In this document: positions 28,359 to 36,477 of the stretch, one piece after another
Position numbering within the stretch: the stretch's first letter is position 1
Layout of the letters: the number at the start of each line of letters is the position of its first letter
Assembly (NCBI RefSeq): GCF_030929615.1
Contig: NZ_JAVFVU010000001.1
Span: forward strand, 168,628 to 232,627
Origin: Dyadobacter sp. LHD-138
Lineage (GTDB): Bacteria; Bacteroidota; Bacteroidia; Cytophagales; Spirosomataceae
DNA length: 64,000 bases
Direction of reading: 5' to 3'
The notes under the pieces: generated by a model
The model's input: only the letters and a program-made list of their open reading frames with translations
Told to the model about the DNA's origin: nothing
Database searches by the model: none
Position numbers and translations under genes: made by a program

Positions 28359-28475
28359 TTTTTGATGCGGTTAGTTTTTGAGGCTGTCAATAACTGAGCC
28401 TGCAAAATTGAGACAATTTTCATGTCTCAATTTATCCCCGTTAAGAAAAAAGCATATATGTATTTCATAATTTAC

Positions 28476-29042
28476 TTAGCAACCGCCTTTGCGAGGGGCA
28501 CGTTTATAAATTATTTTACTATCCCGTTCTACATAGTCGCCCGATACTATTGGATATGAATACTTGGGCGCGTGCGATACATTATGGCTTCGTATCATTA
28601 TTTTCTCGTTAACTTTCAGGCTATGCAATTGCTTAAATTCATTGTTAAAGTTCAAAAAATTCTTGTCAGACTTTTCCGGCCCAAAACTAAGAATATAATC
28701 GTCACCATTAATCATGACCATCACTCCGAAACCTAATCGTGAGCCTGGCGGAAGAGAAAGAGAGGTTACAACAGCCTCCATATTGGTAAAAGCACTTATA
28801 TGCTTCCTTATTTTAGCTTCACTGGCATACACTTTTTTACCTGCGGGAGACGCTTCCCATTTTTTGTAATTTATACCATCAGGGGTAGCCTCCCATTTTT
28901 TCAATGCAGCTTTCCTTTCAGCAGCAGAGAGTGGCTTTGAGGTTGGCTTTTTCGAAGCTTCATTTTTAATTTCACGATTAGCAAATACCAATCCACTTAC
29001 CACAACCAGCGCTAAGATTAGCGCATAAATAATTTTTTTCAT
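28476..29042 (-). CDS. Small secreted protein with PRKGGC C-terminus
   Basis: 188 residues from MKKIIYALILALVVVSGLVFA (ATG at 29042). An in-frame ATG at 29162 would add 40 residues before this signal peptide and overlap the upstream -7 element, so it is rejected. After a Lys-rich N-terminus come two short repeats, KKWEATPDGINY and KKWEASPAGKKVY, then a compact domain (LPPGSRLGFGVMVMINGDDYILSFGPEK, read in parts). The C-terminus is KRAPRKGGC, matching the PRxGGC tail of the propeller protein at 14439-15452. I do not recognise the family. A TTTACA-type array and TAnnTTTG element precede it. Confidence 0.75.
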   Translation of the reverse strand: MKKIIYALILALVVVSGLVFANREIKNEASKKPTSKPLSAAERKAALKKWEATPDGINYKKWEASPAGKKVYASEAKIRKHISAFTNMEAVVTSLSLPPGSRLGFGVMVMINGDDYILSFGPEKSDKNFLNFNNEFKQLHSLKVNEKIMIRSHNVSHAPKYSYPIVSGDYVERDSKIIYKRAPRKGGC

Positions 29043-29159
29043 GTTTTTTATAGGTTTAATTAAAATAAATCTGTATCCTGATAAATCAGATCCGTTTAAG
29101 GCATTCTTTTTATTTACAAGGATTTCAACCACAGCGGTGGGCCGCCACTGCGATGGTCG

Positions 29160-29225
29160 CAAAGCTAAAAGTTTCTATCCTGTCGTCTGTTAATGACCTG
29201 TAAAAGAATGTTAACGAAACGTAAA
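29160..29225 (-). promoter_or_regulatory. Second array of TTTACA-like half-sites plus -7 element
   Basis: On the minus strand, reading toward the gene at 29042, half-sites are TTTACG (29225-29220), TTAACA (29214-29209), TTTACA (29204-29199) and TTAACA (29193-29188), at 11, 10 and 11 bp steps. After 20 bp comes TAGCTTTG (29167-29160), a match to TAnnTTTG. The layout equals that at 14315-14382 (10-12 bp steps, then 21 bp), in the same orientation relative to the target gene. An inverted TTTACA copy is at 29233-29238. Confidence 0.55.
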
Positions 29226-29496
29226 AGCTGCTTTTACAGACTGTTATGGATTTTGGCCTCTAAGTAGTTGGATATACTGTACAATAATGTTGCCTATACA
29301 ACTGTCTTACAAAAACCTGGTTTCTTGAAACATTATTCGAAAAGTGCTCTTGAAATCAGAAATGAATGCTTATCTCAGCGAATTATAAGTGACGAATTCT
29401 GATGCGGTCAAGACAAAGATTAATATCATCGGTGAAGAACAAAATCAGATCGACTGTATTTTCTTGATTGAATGGGGCGATTGAGCGCAAGTGCCC

Positions 29497-29783
29497 CTAG
29501 TCTGATTCAAATCCTAGATTTAGTTCCGGGGCGAAATCTTCTTTGTTGAATAGAAATTCCCGGATGCGCTGGTTGCTGGTCATCGAGGCTATATCTTGGT
29601 AATTCGCAAAACCACGCTTATTGTATTGAATTACCTCCCCTTGTTTTAGGATTTGTCTTGGCTTGCCTTTTTCCTGGTACCAGGCAGTTCCAGAAAGCAC
29701 TACGATTACCTGTCTTTCTGCATGAGAATGCCAGATCGTTCTGGCCCCCTTACCAAAACATACTCTTAGAACACTAGACTATT
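29497..29783 (-). pseudogene. Truncated cupin-domain fragment at the block edge
   Basis: The frame reads VLRVCFGKGARTIWHSHAER and then QVIVVLSGTAWYQEKGKPRQ and ILKQGEVI. This is the core of small cupin proteins (metal-binding His in WHSH). There is no start codon: the frame is cut by a TAG at about 29784 inside the direct repeat. After GEVI the expected cupin end (PPNVxHWHG) is missing, and 40 unrelated residues (QYNKRGFANYQDIASM and on to LGFESD) follow. Both ends are therefore disrupted, in line with a recombination boundary. Between this relic and the array at 29160 there is nothing else recognisable. Confidence 0.6.
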
Positions 29784-29930
29784 CTTTTTGAAATATTTGG
29801 TCCTCAAAGGTAAGATCAATATAACCCATGTTCGGGGAGATTAATATTTTGGCAGCGAAAAGCTTCACGCAAAAACAAAAAAAGCCCAGATTTCTCTGAG
29901 CTTTTTGCGGTCTGGACGGGACTCGAACCC
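29766..29930 (+). repeat. Direct repeat copy B, including tRNA-Asp 3' end
   Basis: This begins TTAGAACACTAGAC, as does copy A at 13020, and runs through GGTAAGATCAATAT. It then has about 60 bp absent from copy A, followed by the shared block TTTCTCTGAGCTTTTTGCGG and TCTGGACGGG, which is the 3' end of an intact tRNA-Asp gene. Same orientation as copy A, 16.7 kb away. Confidence 0.7.
29871..29902 (-). terminator. Rho-independent terminator of the tRNA-Asp pair
   Basis: On the minus strand AGCTCAGA, loop GAAA, TCTGGGCT (one G-T pair), then a T-rich tract (seven T, a G, five T). It starts 6 bp after the 3' end of the second tRNA. Confidence 0.85.
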
Positions 29931-29981
29931 GCGACCCCATGCGTGACAGGCATGTATTCTAACCAACTGAACTACCAAACC
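29908..29981 (-). tRNA. tRNA-Asp (anticodon GTC), second copy
   Basis: 74 nt without encoded CCA. The acceptor stem GGTTTGG pairs with CCAGACC (one G-U), discriminator G. The anticodon loop reads CTGTCAC within a GCATGCC-type stem (ATGCCTGTCACGCAT). The T-arm GGGTTCGAGTCCC is intact. It is identical over its length to the copy at 30010 and is followed by a terminator. Its 3' end is the part duplicated in degenerate form at 13088-13131. Confidence 0.95.
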
Positions 29982-30009
29982 AATAGCTTCAATCTTTCAA
30001 TAAACTTGG

Positions 30010-30083
30010 CGGTCTGGACGGGACTCGAACCCGCGACCCCATGCGTGACAGGCATGTATTCTAACCAACTGAACTACCAAACC
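30010..30083 (-). tRNA. tRNA-Asp (anticodon GTC), first copy
   Basis: 74 nt, with the same sequence as the copy at 29908-29981, from which it is separated by 28 bp. It is transcribed leftward, and both copies probably come from one precursor with its promoter right of 30083. Confidence 0.95.
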
Positions 30084-30243
30084 AAGTCATTTCCACCCGT
30101 CGTTCCGAGTGATTGTGGTGCAAAACTAGTATTTTTATTCTTCATTACAATACCCTAGACAAATAAAATGTTAGTTAATTTGTAAATAATTTTTCAAAAA
30201 ACCAAATTCATTCTGGCTATCAAACAGTTGGAAGATAAAAAAA

Positions 30244-31344
30244 ATGACAAAAATTAAGCAGATCACGCAACAACTGGAAAAACTTGCCCCTGCCCCCTAT
30301 CAGGAAAGTTATGATAATGCAGGACTACTGGTGGGAGATCCGCAAACAGTTGTGACCGGCGTGTTATTCTCTTTGGATGTTACCGAGCAGGTCGTAGAAG
30401 AAGCCATAGCAAAAAACTGTAATCTGATCGTCGCGCATCATCCGATTGTCTTTAAAGGCCTAAAAAAACTTAATGGTACTAATTACGTCGAGCGGACCGT
30501 GATCAAAGCCATCAGGCATGATGTGGCTATTTACGCCATTCATACAAACCTCGACCACGTCACCAATGGCGTGAACTGGAAAATAGCGGAAAGACTGGGT
30601 CTGACCAATGTGAAAGTCCTCGCCCCTAAAAAACAGCTGCTCTTTAAGCTGACTTTTTTTGTCCCAATAGAAAATTCTCAAAAGGTGCTGGATGCCTTGT
30701 TTGAAGCAGGTGCCGGTACGATCGGACAATATAAAAATTGTAGTTTCCGCACTGAAGGGACCGGCACTTTCCAGCCCAGTGACCTGGCCAACCCGGTGAT
30801 CGGAACCAGGGGCATTAAAGAGGAGGTCAGCGAACACCGGGTTGAGGTTATGTTTCCGGCCTATCTGGAATCCTCTATTCTGAAGACTTTAAAGGACAAT
30901 CATCCCTATGAAGAGGTCGCCTATTATCTGCAGGCGCTTGAAAATGAGAACCAGGAAGTTGGCGCCGGAGCCGTGGGCGAACTGGCCGAAGCGATGGATC
31001 CGGAAGATTTTTTGTATTTTGTAAAAAAACAGATGCAGACACCGCTAATCAAACATACGGTTCCTTTAAACAAGAAAATAAAACGCGTAGCAGTTTGTGG
31101 TGGCGCCGGAAGTTTTTTGTTACCAAATGCAATAAAGGCTCAGGCTGACGTTTTTATTACCGCAGACTATAAGTACCATGAATTTTTTGATGCGGATAAT
31201 CGCATTATGATCTGCGATATCGGCCATTTTGAAAGCGAAGTATTTACGAAAGATTTATTATACAACTATTTATCAGGAATTTTTAGTAATTTCGCACTCT
31301 GTTTGTCAGAAGTCAATACTAATCCGGTACGATATTACGCCTAG
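30244..31344 (+). CDS. Nif3-like dinuclear metal centre protein (NIF3/YqfO family)
   Basis: A 366-residue protein. The N-terminal half has the family motifs ESYDNAGLLVGD, LIVAHHPIVFKGLK and YAIHTNLDHVTNGVN; the C-terminal half has VAVCGGAGSFL, DVFITADYKYHEF and CDIGHFESEVF. The His, Asp and Glu residues in AHHP, HTNLD and GHFESE are expected to bind two metal ions in a toroidal hexamer. The middle insert (about 125-235, with VFVP-like and HPYEEVAYYL segments) is the PII/CutA-like domain of the long YqfO type. Cellular role is unsettled for the family. It is upstream of the zinc-ribbon gene in the same orientation, a frequent pairing in Bacteroidota. Confidence 0.92.
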   Translation: MTKIKQITQQLEKLAPAPYQESYDNAGLLVGDPQTVVTGVLFSLDVTEQVVEEAIAKNCNLIVAHHPIVFKGLKKLNGTNYVERTVIKAIRHDVAIYAIHTNLDHVTNGVNWKIAERLGLTNVKVLAPKKQLLFKLTFFVPIENSQKVLDALFEAGAGTIGQYKNCSFRTEGTGTFQPSDLANPVIGTRGIKEEVSEHRVEVMFPAYLESSILKTLKDNHPYEEVAYYLQALENENQEVGAGAVGELAEAMDPEDFLYFVKKQMQTPLIKHTVPLNKKIKRVAVCGGAGSFLLPNAIKAQADVFITADYKYHEFFDADNRIMICDIGHFESEVFTKDLLYNYLSGIFSNFALCLSEVNTNPVRYYA

Positions 31345-31450
31345 AAACAAGTTTCTGAGCTGGTTAGTACTCTAAATAGTGAGAAGAAGAGATTCAGCTT
31401 TAAGTCCCACTCATATAATACGCATTGAAACAAGTCCATTAAAGACATAC

Positions 31451-32197
31451 ATGGAAAATACAATCGCACAAAAATTAGACGCTCTCCTGAAACTTCAGGA
31501 AATTGATTCAAGCCTGGACGAAATCAGAAAAACCCGTGGCGATCTTCCCGAAGAAGTTAGAGATCTGGAAGACGAAATCATCGGTTTTGAAACGAGAATA
31601 GGAAAATTCAAAAGCGAAATCGCTGCCTTAAATGCCGAAATTGATAACTTCAAAGGTGCACAAAAGGATGGTGAAAAACTGATCAAAAAATACAAGGATC
31701 AGCAGATGAATGTTCGCAATAACCGTGAATATGACGCTATCACCAAAGAAATTGAATTGCAGGAACTTGATATGCAATTGGCTGACAAGAAAATCAACGA
31801 AGCCAAAGCGCGTATCAGATTGATCGAAGATGATGCTAATCGTGCAGAATCTACTTTGAATGAAAGAAATGAAGATTTAAAAGCTAAAAAAGGCGAACTT
31901 TCTTTGATCACCAGCGAAAGCGAATCAGAAGAAAAAGGACTTTTAGGCGAACGTGAAAAGCATATCAAAAAAATCGAAGATCGTTTATTGAAATCTTATC
32001 AGAAAATTCGTGATAACTCAATGAACGGCCTTGCCGTTGTACACGTATCGCGCGGTGCCTGCGGAGGATGTTTCAGCATCGTTCCTCCACAAAGACAAGC
32101 GGATATTCGTGAGCGCAAAAAACTGATCGTTTGCGAACATTGCGGAAGAATCCTGGCTGACGTAGAAAGCGTTGAACCAGTTCACCAACGCCGCTAG
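31451..32197 (+). CDS. Coiled-coil protein with C4 zinc ribbon
   Basis: 248 residues from MENTIAQKLDALLKLQEID (31451); the longer frame to 31379 adds residues without similarity. A long alpha-helical coiled coil (about residues 10-180) is followed by a zinc ribbon with four Cys: GACGGCFSIVPPQRQ and VCEHCGRIL. This is the C4-type zinc-ribbon family found beside Nif3-like genes. It is thought to bind nucleic acid or a ribosome-associated partner, but function is unproven. A strong terminator follows 22 bp after the stop. Confidence 0.9.
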   Translation: MENTIAQKLDALLKLQEIDSSLDEIRKTRGDLPEEVRDLEDEIIGFETRIGKFKSEIAALNAEIDNFKGAQKDGEKLIKKYKDQQMNVRNNREYDAITKEIELQELDMQLADKKINEAKARIRLIEDDANRAESTLNERNEDLKAKKGELSLITSESESEEKGLLGEREKHIKKIEDRLLKSYQKIRDNSMNGLAVVHVSRGACGGCFSIVPPQRQADIRERKKLIVCEHCGRILADVESVEPVHQRR

Positions 32198-32219
32198 ATC
32201 TTAACAATTTTGTATTTAC

Positions 32220-32251
32220 AAAAAGGTTGTCTTCCACAAGGCAACCTTTTT
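32220..32251 (+). terminator. Rho-independent terminator after the zinc-ribbon gene
   Basis: AAAAAGGTTG and CAACCTTTTT are perfect arms with an inner CTT/AAG extension around CCAC, followed by T-rich sequence. The A and T ends make it likely to work in both directions. Confidence 0.85.
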
Positions 32252-32450
32252 GCTTTTAGCTTCACCCTTCACGTATCACCCGCATTTTGCGTCGTTACTT
32301 TCAATTCAGAAAGTAACAAAACACTTCAAAACATAGCTGATTTAGCAGATAATTACCTATCCTGAATTTCTGTGCTTAAATTTGCGGAGTCGGGTTGAAA
32401 AAACATCTGGCGAAATCTGATCAAAATTATTCATCATCGGCAATCATCCA

Positions 32451-33953
32451 TTGAAAATATCACGCTTCCTCATAATACTTTTTTTTCTGCTGCTCAACCA
32501 TACACTGAAAGCAGAAGAAGCCACAAATGACGTAATCTTCACCCCGAAACTGCAAAAAGCCTATTTCGAAATTCAAAAGTTACGAATCGAATCGGCCCGT
32601 GATTTAATTAATGAAGAACGAAAAATAAATCCGGACAACGGACTCATTCAATATCTGGACAATTACGCAGACCTGCACTATCTTTTGATCTCCGAGGATA
32701 AAAGTGCTTTTAAGGCCTGGAGTAAAAACGAAGACTTAAGGCTTGCGGCGTTGGCCAAACTTCCGAACTCCTCTCCTTACAAGCGTTTTTTTCAGGCAGA
32801 AATCCGCCTACACTGGGCTTTTGCAAAAATGAAGTTTGGCAACGAAGCCAGCGCATCCTGGGATGTGATCAAAGCTTACCGGATCGCAGAAGAAAATCAA
32901 AAGAGGTTTCCAAATTTCCGTCCGAATTTAAAAACATTAGGACTGCTGCATGTTTTGATCGGTTCGGTGCCCGATAATTACACTTGGGTAACTAAAATTC
33001 TTGGACTGAAAGGTGATATTAAACTGGGCATTCAGGAAATACAACTTGTTGAGCGAGAAGAACCTTTTTTTAAACAGGAAACCCAACTTATCAATCTTTT
33101 GCTGCATGCCTACACGTTACAGCTCAGTGAAGAACAAAAGACCTTGCTCAAACAACTGCCCAAAAATCAGCCTGACAATTTACTATTGCATTTTTTTGCC
33201 ACCACCATTTTGATGAAGGAAGGAAAAAGTGAAGAGGCACTTTACTATCTCAATCACGCGCCCAACAGCGATGACTATATCGCATTTCCTTTTCTTGATT
33301 ACCTGCGGGGTGAAATAGCCCTTCAAAAAGGAAAATATGATATTGCTTTCTTTTTTTACAACAAATTCCAAAAGCGCTACAAAGGATTCAACTATATCAA
33401 AGACAGCAATCTAAAAATGTTCATGAGCCGGTGGCTGGCCAATCGGGATACGGCTGCGGCGCAGTATATCAAACTGGCTGGCAGTACGGGCAGTACGATC
33501 ATTGAAGGCGATAAATTTGCGCAGAGACTGTCGGAGGAATATGAGGAAGGTAAACTTTTACCCGAACAAAAAATCCTTTACAAAGCGCGTTATGCTACCG
33601 ACGGCGGATACCTGGCCGAAGCCTGGGATTTCATCGATAATTACACAGAAAAATCATTTCACACGCCTACCGATAAGGCCGAGCTGAATTACAGAAAAGG
33701 CCGGATATTACAAAAAATGGATCAGATTGAACGCGCCATGCCTTACTATGACCGCGCCATTTATCTGACGCAAAACACTTCATTTACCTTCGGACCTTCG
33801 GCGGCGCTTCAAATGGGGTATATCATGCGGGATAAAAACCAGAATACAGTAGCAGTGAATTATTTCAAAAAAGCGATGGCTTTTAAAAAACATGAATATA
33901 AAAACAGTATCGATAATAAGGCAAAAGCCGCATTGACCGAACTCGGTCAGTAA
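32451..33953 (+). CDS. Secreted tetratricopeptide-repeat protein (TTG start)
   Basis: A 500-residue protein starting at TTG; no ATG lies upstream in frame before the signal peptide KISRFLIILFFLLLNHTLKAE. The body is helical, with repeat-like units (PNLKTLGLLHVLIGSVPDNYTW, LLLHAYTLQLSEEQKTL, NLLLHFFATTILMKEGKSEEAL, LRGEIALQKGKYDIAFFFYNKF, LNYRKGRILQKMDQIERAMPYYDRAI, read in parts). This resembles periplasmic TPR proteins of Cytophagales. No enzyme motif is seen; a scaffold role is likely. Downstream is radC, 63 bp away. Confidence 0.8.
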   Translation: MKISRFLIILFFLLLNHTLKAEEATNDVIFTPKLQKAYFEIQKLRIESARDLINEERKINPDNGLIQYLDNYADLHYLLISEDKSAFKAWSKNEDLRLAALAKLPNSSPYKRFFQAEIRLHWAFAKMKFGNEASASWDVIKAYRIAEENQKRFPNFRPNLKTLGLLHVLIGSVPDNYTWVTKILGLKGDIKLGIQEIQLVEREEPFFKQETQLINLLLHAYTLQLSEEQKTLLKQLPKNQPDNLLLHFFATTILMKEGKSEEALYYLNHAPNSDDYIAFPFLDYLRGEIALQKGKYDIAFFFYNKFQKRYKGFNYIKDSNLKMFMSRWLANRDTAAAQYIKLAGSTGSTIIEGDKFAQRLSEEYEEGKLLPEQKILYKARYATDGGYLAEAWDFIDNYTEKSFHTPTDKAELNYRKGRILQKMDQIERAMPYYDRAIYLTQNTSFTFGPSAALQMGYIMRDKNQNTVAVNYFKKAMAFKKHEYKNSIDNKAKAALTELGQ

Positions 33954-34016
33954 GATTTCCAGCCTGTTTTCATGACCTGCGCTTCGGTTTTCCGTCATAG
34001 AATTAAACAACACGCT

Positions 34017-34721
34017 ATGTCCGAAGACAACCCGTACAATCCCAGAAAAATACTCAGCTGGGCAGAAGAAGACCGCCCTCGTGAAAAACTGATGCGCAAA
34101 GGCCGAGCGGCGCTCTCAGATGCAGAACTTATCGCCATTCTGATCGGTTCGGGTACCGTTTCCCTTTCCGCGGTCGATGTGGCGAAAGGTGTTATGAATT
34201 CGGTCAGCAACAATATTAACGAGCTCGCCCGACAAGGCATCCAGGATCTGACCAAAAATAAAGGCATCGGCGAGGCCAAAGCCATCACGATCATGGCTGC
34301 GCTGGAACTTGGGCGCAGGCGCACAGACCTTTTGCAAAACCAGCGTCGTCATATCAAATCCTCCGTTGATATCTACAACGAGATGAAACCGCACCTGATG
34401 GATAAATTCCACGAAGAATTCTGGATTGTCATGTTAAACCGCGCCAATGAGGTTATCAAATCGGTGGCAGTCAGCATTGGCGGAATTTCCGGAACCGTCT
34501 GTGACCCTAAAATCATTTTTAAACATGCACTGGAAAACGCAGCGAGCGGAATCGTTCTGGTTCATAACCATCCTTCGGGGCAGCTCAAAGCCAGCAATGC
34601 GGATATTAATCTCACGGCACAATTAAAACAGGCAGGCCAAATACTTGACCTGCCTGTGCTTGACCATGTCATTTTCGCAGACAAAGGTTTTTACAGTTTT
34701 GTCGACGATGGAATATTTTGA
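34017..34721 (+). CDS. radC: RadC/JAMM-domain DNA repair-type protein
   Basis: About 234 residues from MSEDNPYNPRK (34017); the frame can extend to 33972, but the extra 15 residues have no similarity. The N-terminal helix-hairpin-helix region (ALSDAELIAILIGSGT, LTKNKGIGEAKAITIMAALELGRR) is followed by the MPN/JAMM metalloprotease-like domain with FWIVMLNRANEVI, GGISGTVCDPKIIFKHAL, the metal motif VLVHNHPSGQLKASNADI and a final LPVLDHVIFADKGFYSF. Despite the name, a direct repair role of chromosomal RadC proteins is not established. Stop codon abuts that of the convergent DUF3298 gene. Confidence 0.93.
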   Translation: MSEDNPYNPRKILSWAEEDRPREKLMRKGRAALSDAELIAILIGSGTVSLSAVDVAKGVMNSVSNNINELARQGIQDLTKNKGIGEAKAITIMAALELGRRRTDLLQNQRRHIKSSVDIYNEMKPHLMDKFHEEFWIVMLNRANEVIKSVAVSIGGISGTVCDPKIIFKHALENAASGIVLVHNHPSGQLKASNADINLTAQLKQAGQILDLPVLDHVIFADKGFYSFVDDGIF

Positions 34722-35528
34722 CTAAAAGATAAGCTCCTTTTTTACAATGCCTTCCAGCTCTCCATAGGGTATCGTGAAAGTTACGGCCCCACGCGCATAG
34801 GCTGCGATTTCGTAAGGGTTATAGTAAAAAAATACTCCTTCTTTTGTAAAAGCATAATTGGCGGGAAGAAAGAACTTGTGGTCGGCAAGAAAATAACCAG
34901 CATCTTCCAGATTTGTCGTATCGGCTATTTTTTCCAGTTTGCGAAATGCAGTTTCTGCCTTTTTTAGCAACGCAACAGAATCCGAAACAAAGGTTTTTAC
35001 ATTTTTTTCAGCTCCTGTTTTCACATCAAACACATAATAAGAACGGAAACTGTTGGGATGTGCACCGCCGGTAAAAGCAAAATGATCCAACTGATACTGA
35101 ACAATTTTATCAGAAATCATGACTGTATCACCTTTCACCTCAATAAACCAGCATCCGGGCGCATCCGGAAATTGGGTTTTCAGTTTTTTATAGTTCCCTG
35201 CAAATACTTCGTAAGCAGCTTTGAGATTCTTATCGGCGCCCGGCATGGCGGCAATGCTGGCAGAATCAGCTTGCTCATTGACTCTTTCAATCACTTTTCC
35301 TGATAAAAAAGTACGGATTTTTGAAGAAGCTGAATCGGATCCGGCCGGTTCCCACAGGTCAATTTTCACGGTAGCACCGTTATTGCCCGTCGTATCACAT
35401 TTTCCAAATTCCGTTTTATTGAATTTTGCCTGTTTGATGGCTGTATTTATTTCTTCCTTTTGGGACGAATTACATGCTGAAAAACAAATAACACCGCTGA
35501 TTATTAGAAGACCTGAGAAAAGACGCAT
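34722..35528 (-). CDS. DUF4163/DUF3298 (RsiV-like) lipoprotein
   Basis: A 268-residue protein with a lipobox (GVICFSACNSS, Cys about residue 19). The central part (SSKIRTFLSGKVIERVNEQADSAS) and the second half (YQLDHFAFTGGAHPNSFRSYYVFD, FFLPANYAFTKEGVFFYYNPYEIAAYARG, ITIPYGELEG-like FTIPYGELEGIV, read in parts) match the DUF4163 plus DUF3298 architecture, which includes the lysozyme-binding anti-sigma factor RsiV. There is no cytoplasmic anti-sigma part here, so only the extracytoplasmic domain is shared. It meets radC tail to tail with no spacer. Confidence 0.85.
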   Translation of the reverse strand: MRLFSGLLIISGVICFSACNSSQKEEINTAIKQAKFNKTEFGKCDTTGNNGATVKIDLWEPAGSDSASSKIRTFLSGKVIERVNEQADSASIAAMPGADKNLKAAYEVFAGNYKKLKTQFPDAPGCWFIEVKGDTVMISDKIVQYQLDHFAFTGGAHPNSFRSYYVFDVKTGAEKNVKTFVSDSVALLKKAETAFRKLEKIADTTNLEDAGYFLADHKFFLPANYAFTKEGVFFYYNPYEIAAYARGAVTFTIPYGELEGIVKKELIF

Positions 35529-35637
35529 GGTGATGAAGTGATTAATGACGTGATTTTAGTTTTCTGATTGCTTTGGTTTATTACCGGTCGGACGGAAAAA
35601 ACCGTCCGACCGGCTGCTCGTGGCATGGCTTTTTCTT

Positions 35638-36372
35638 TTACAAACTCATCAATTCTTTAAAACGTATGGCCTGACGACGGGAAATTTCAATTTTATCACC
35701 CCCCTGTAATGTCACCAGCAAACCGCCGCTAAACCAGGGTTCAATTTTCTCTATCCAGTGCAGGTTAATGATGTGCTTGCGATTTGCCCTGAAATAGGTT
35801 CCCGAATCCAGGCGCTCTTCCAGATTATTAAGTGATTTAAGAACCAGCGGTTTTTGGTCATCAAAATGCAGACGAACATAGTTCCCCATGGATTCAAACA
35901 AACGGATCTTGCCCAGTTTTACAAACCAGCATTTTTCGCCGTCCTTGACAAACACCTGATCATTTTCCCCAAGAATTTTTTCAACGCGTTCGTGATTTGA
36001 AATTGAATTTTCAGGTATCGCCTGATTTTCTTCAATCCGCTGAATCGTATCTTTTAAACGCTCTGTATCGATTGGTTTCAGTAAATAATCCAGCGCATTG
36101 TATTCAAAAGCCTTGATTGCATATTCGTCGTAGGCTGTCGTAAAAATAACTTCCGGACTTTTCCCTTCGATCGAAGACAAAAGCTCAAAGCCATTTTTCC
36201 CCGGCATCTGAATGTCCAGAAACAGCAGCTCCGGCTGAAGATCATCGATCATCACAAGCGCCTCCTCCGCATTAGCGGCCTCCCCCACGATCTCTATTTT
36301 AGTATATGGTTCCAGTAATCTTTTCAGTTCATTTCTTGCTAGACGTTCATCATCGATAATAAGAGTTCTCAT
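35638..36372 (-). CDS. LytTR-family response regulator
   Basis: A 244-residue protein. The receiver domain (1-120) has the acidic pair DDE at 7-9, phospho-acceptor Asp53 (LLFLDIQMPGKNG), Thr in FTTAYDEYAI, and Lys in YLLKPID. The C-terminal LytTR DNA-binding domain (about 140-244) includes FVKDGEKCWFVKLGKIRLFES, NYVRLHF, LNNLEERL, FRANRKHIINLHWIEKIEPW and GGDKIEISRRQAIRFKELM (in parts). It is partnered with the histidine kinase encoded just upstream on the same strand (105-bp gap). Confidence 0.95.
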   Translation of the reverse strand: MRTLIIDDERLARNELKRLLEPYTKIEIVGEAANAEEALVMIDDLQPELLFLDIQMPGKNGFELLSSIEGKSPEVIFTTAYDEYAIKAFEYNALDYLLKPIDTERLKDTIQRIEENQAIPENSISNHERVEKILGENDQVFVKDGEKCWFVKLGKIRLFESMGNYVRLHFDDQKPLVLKSLNNLEERLDSGTYFRANRKHIINLHWIEKIEPWFSGGLLVTLQGGDKIEISRRQAIRFKELMSL

Positions 36373-36477
36373 GGCGGTTTCGGAATTGTTTTATTAAATA
36401 AAAATCTTGAATTGTTATTTAAATTTGATAATCGGTGACTTGTAAAGATAATTGATCTTCTCGTTGAAACTCCAATT

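Noticed and set aside
13020..29930. Active integrative element
   Set aside because: The flanking repeats look like attachment-site remains, but no integrase, relaxase or transfer gene is present, so only a possible old island is claimed.
29943..30158. Small ORF reading TGMYSNQLNYQT twice
   Set aside because: It is the antisense translation of the two tRNA-Asp genes.
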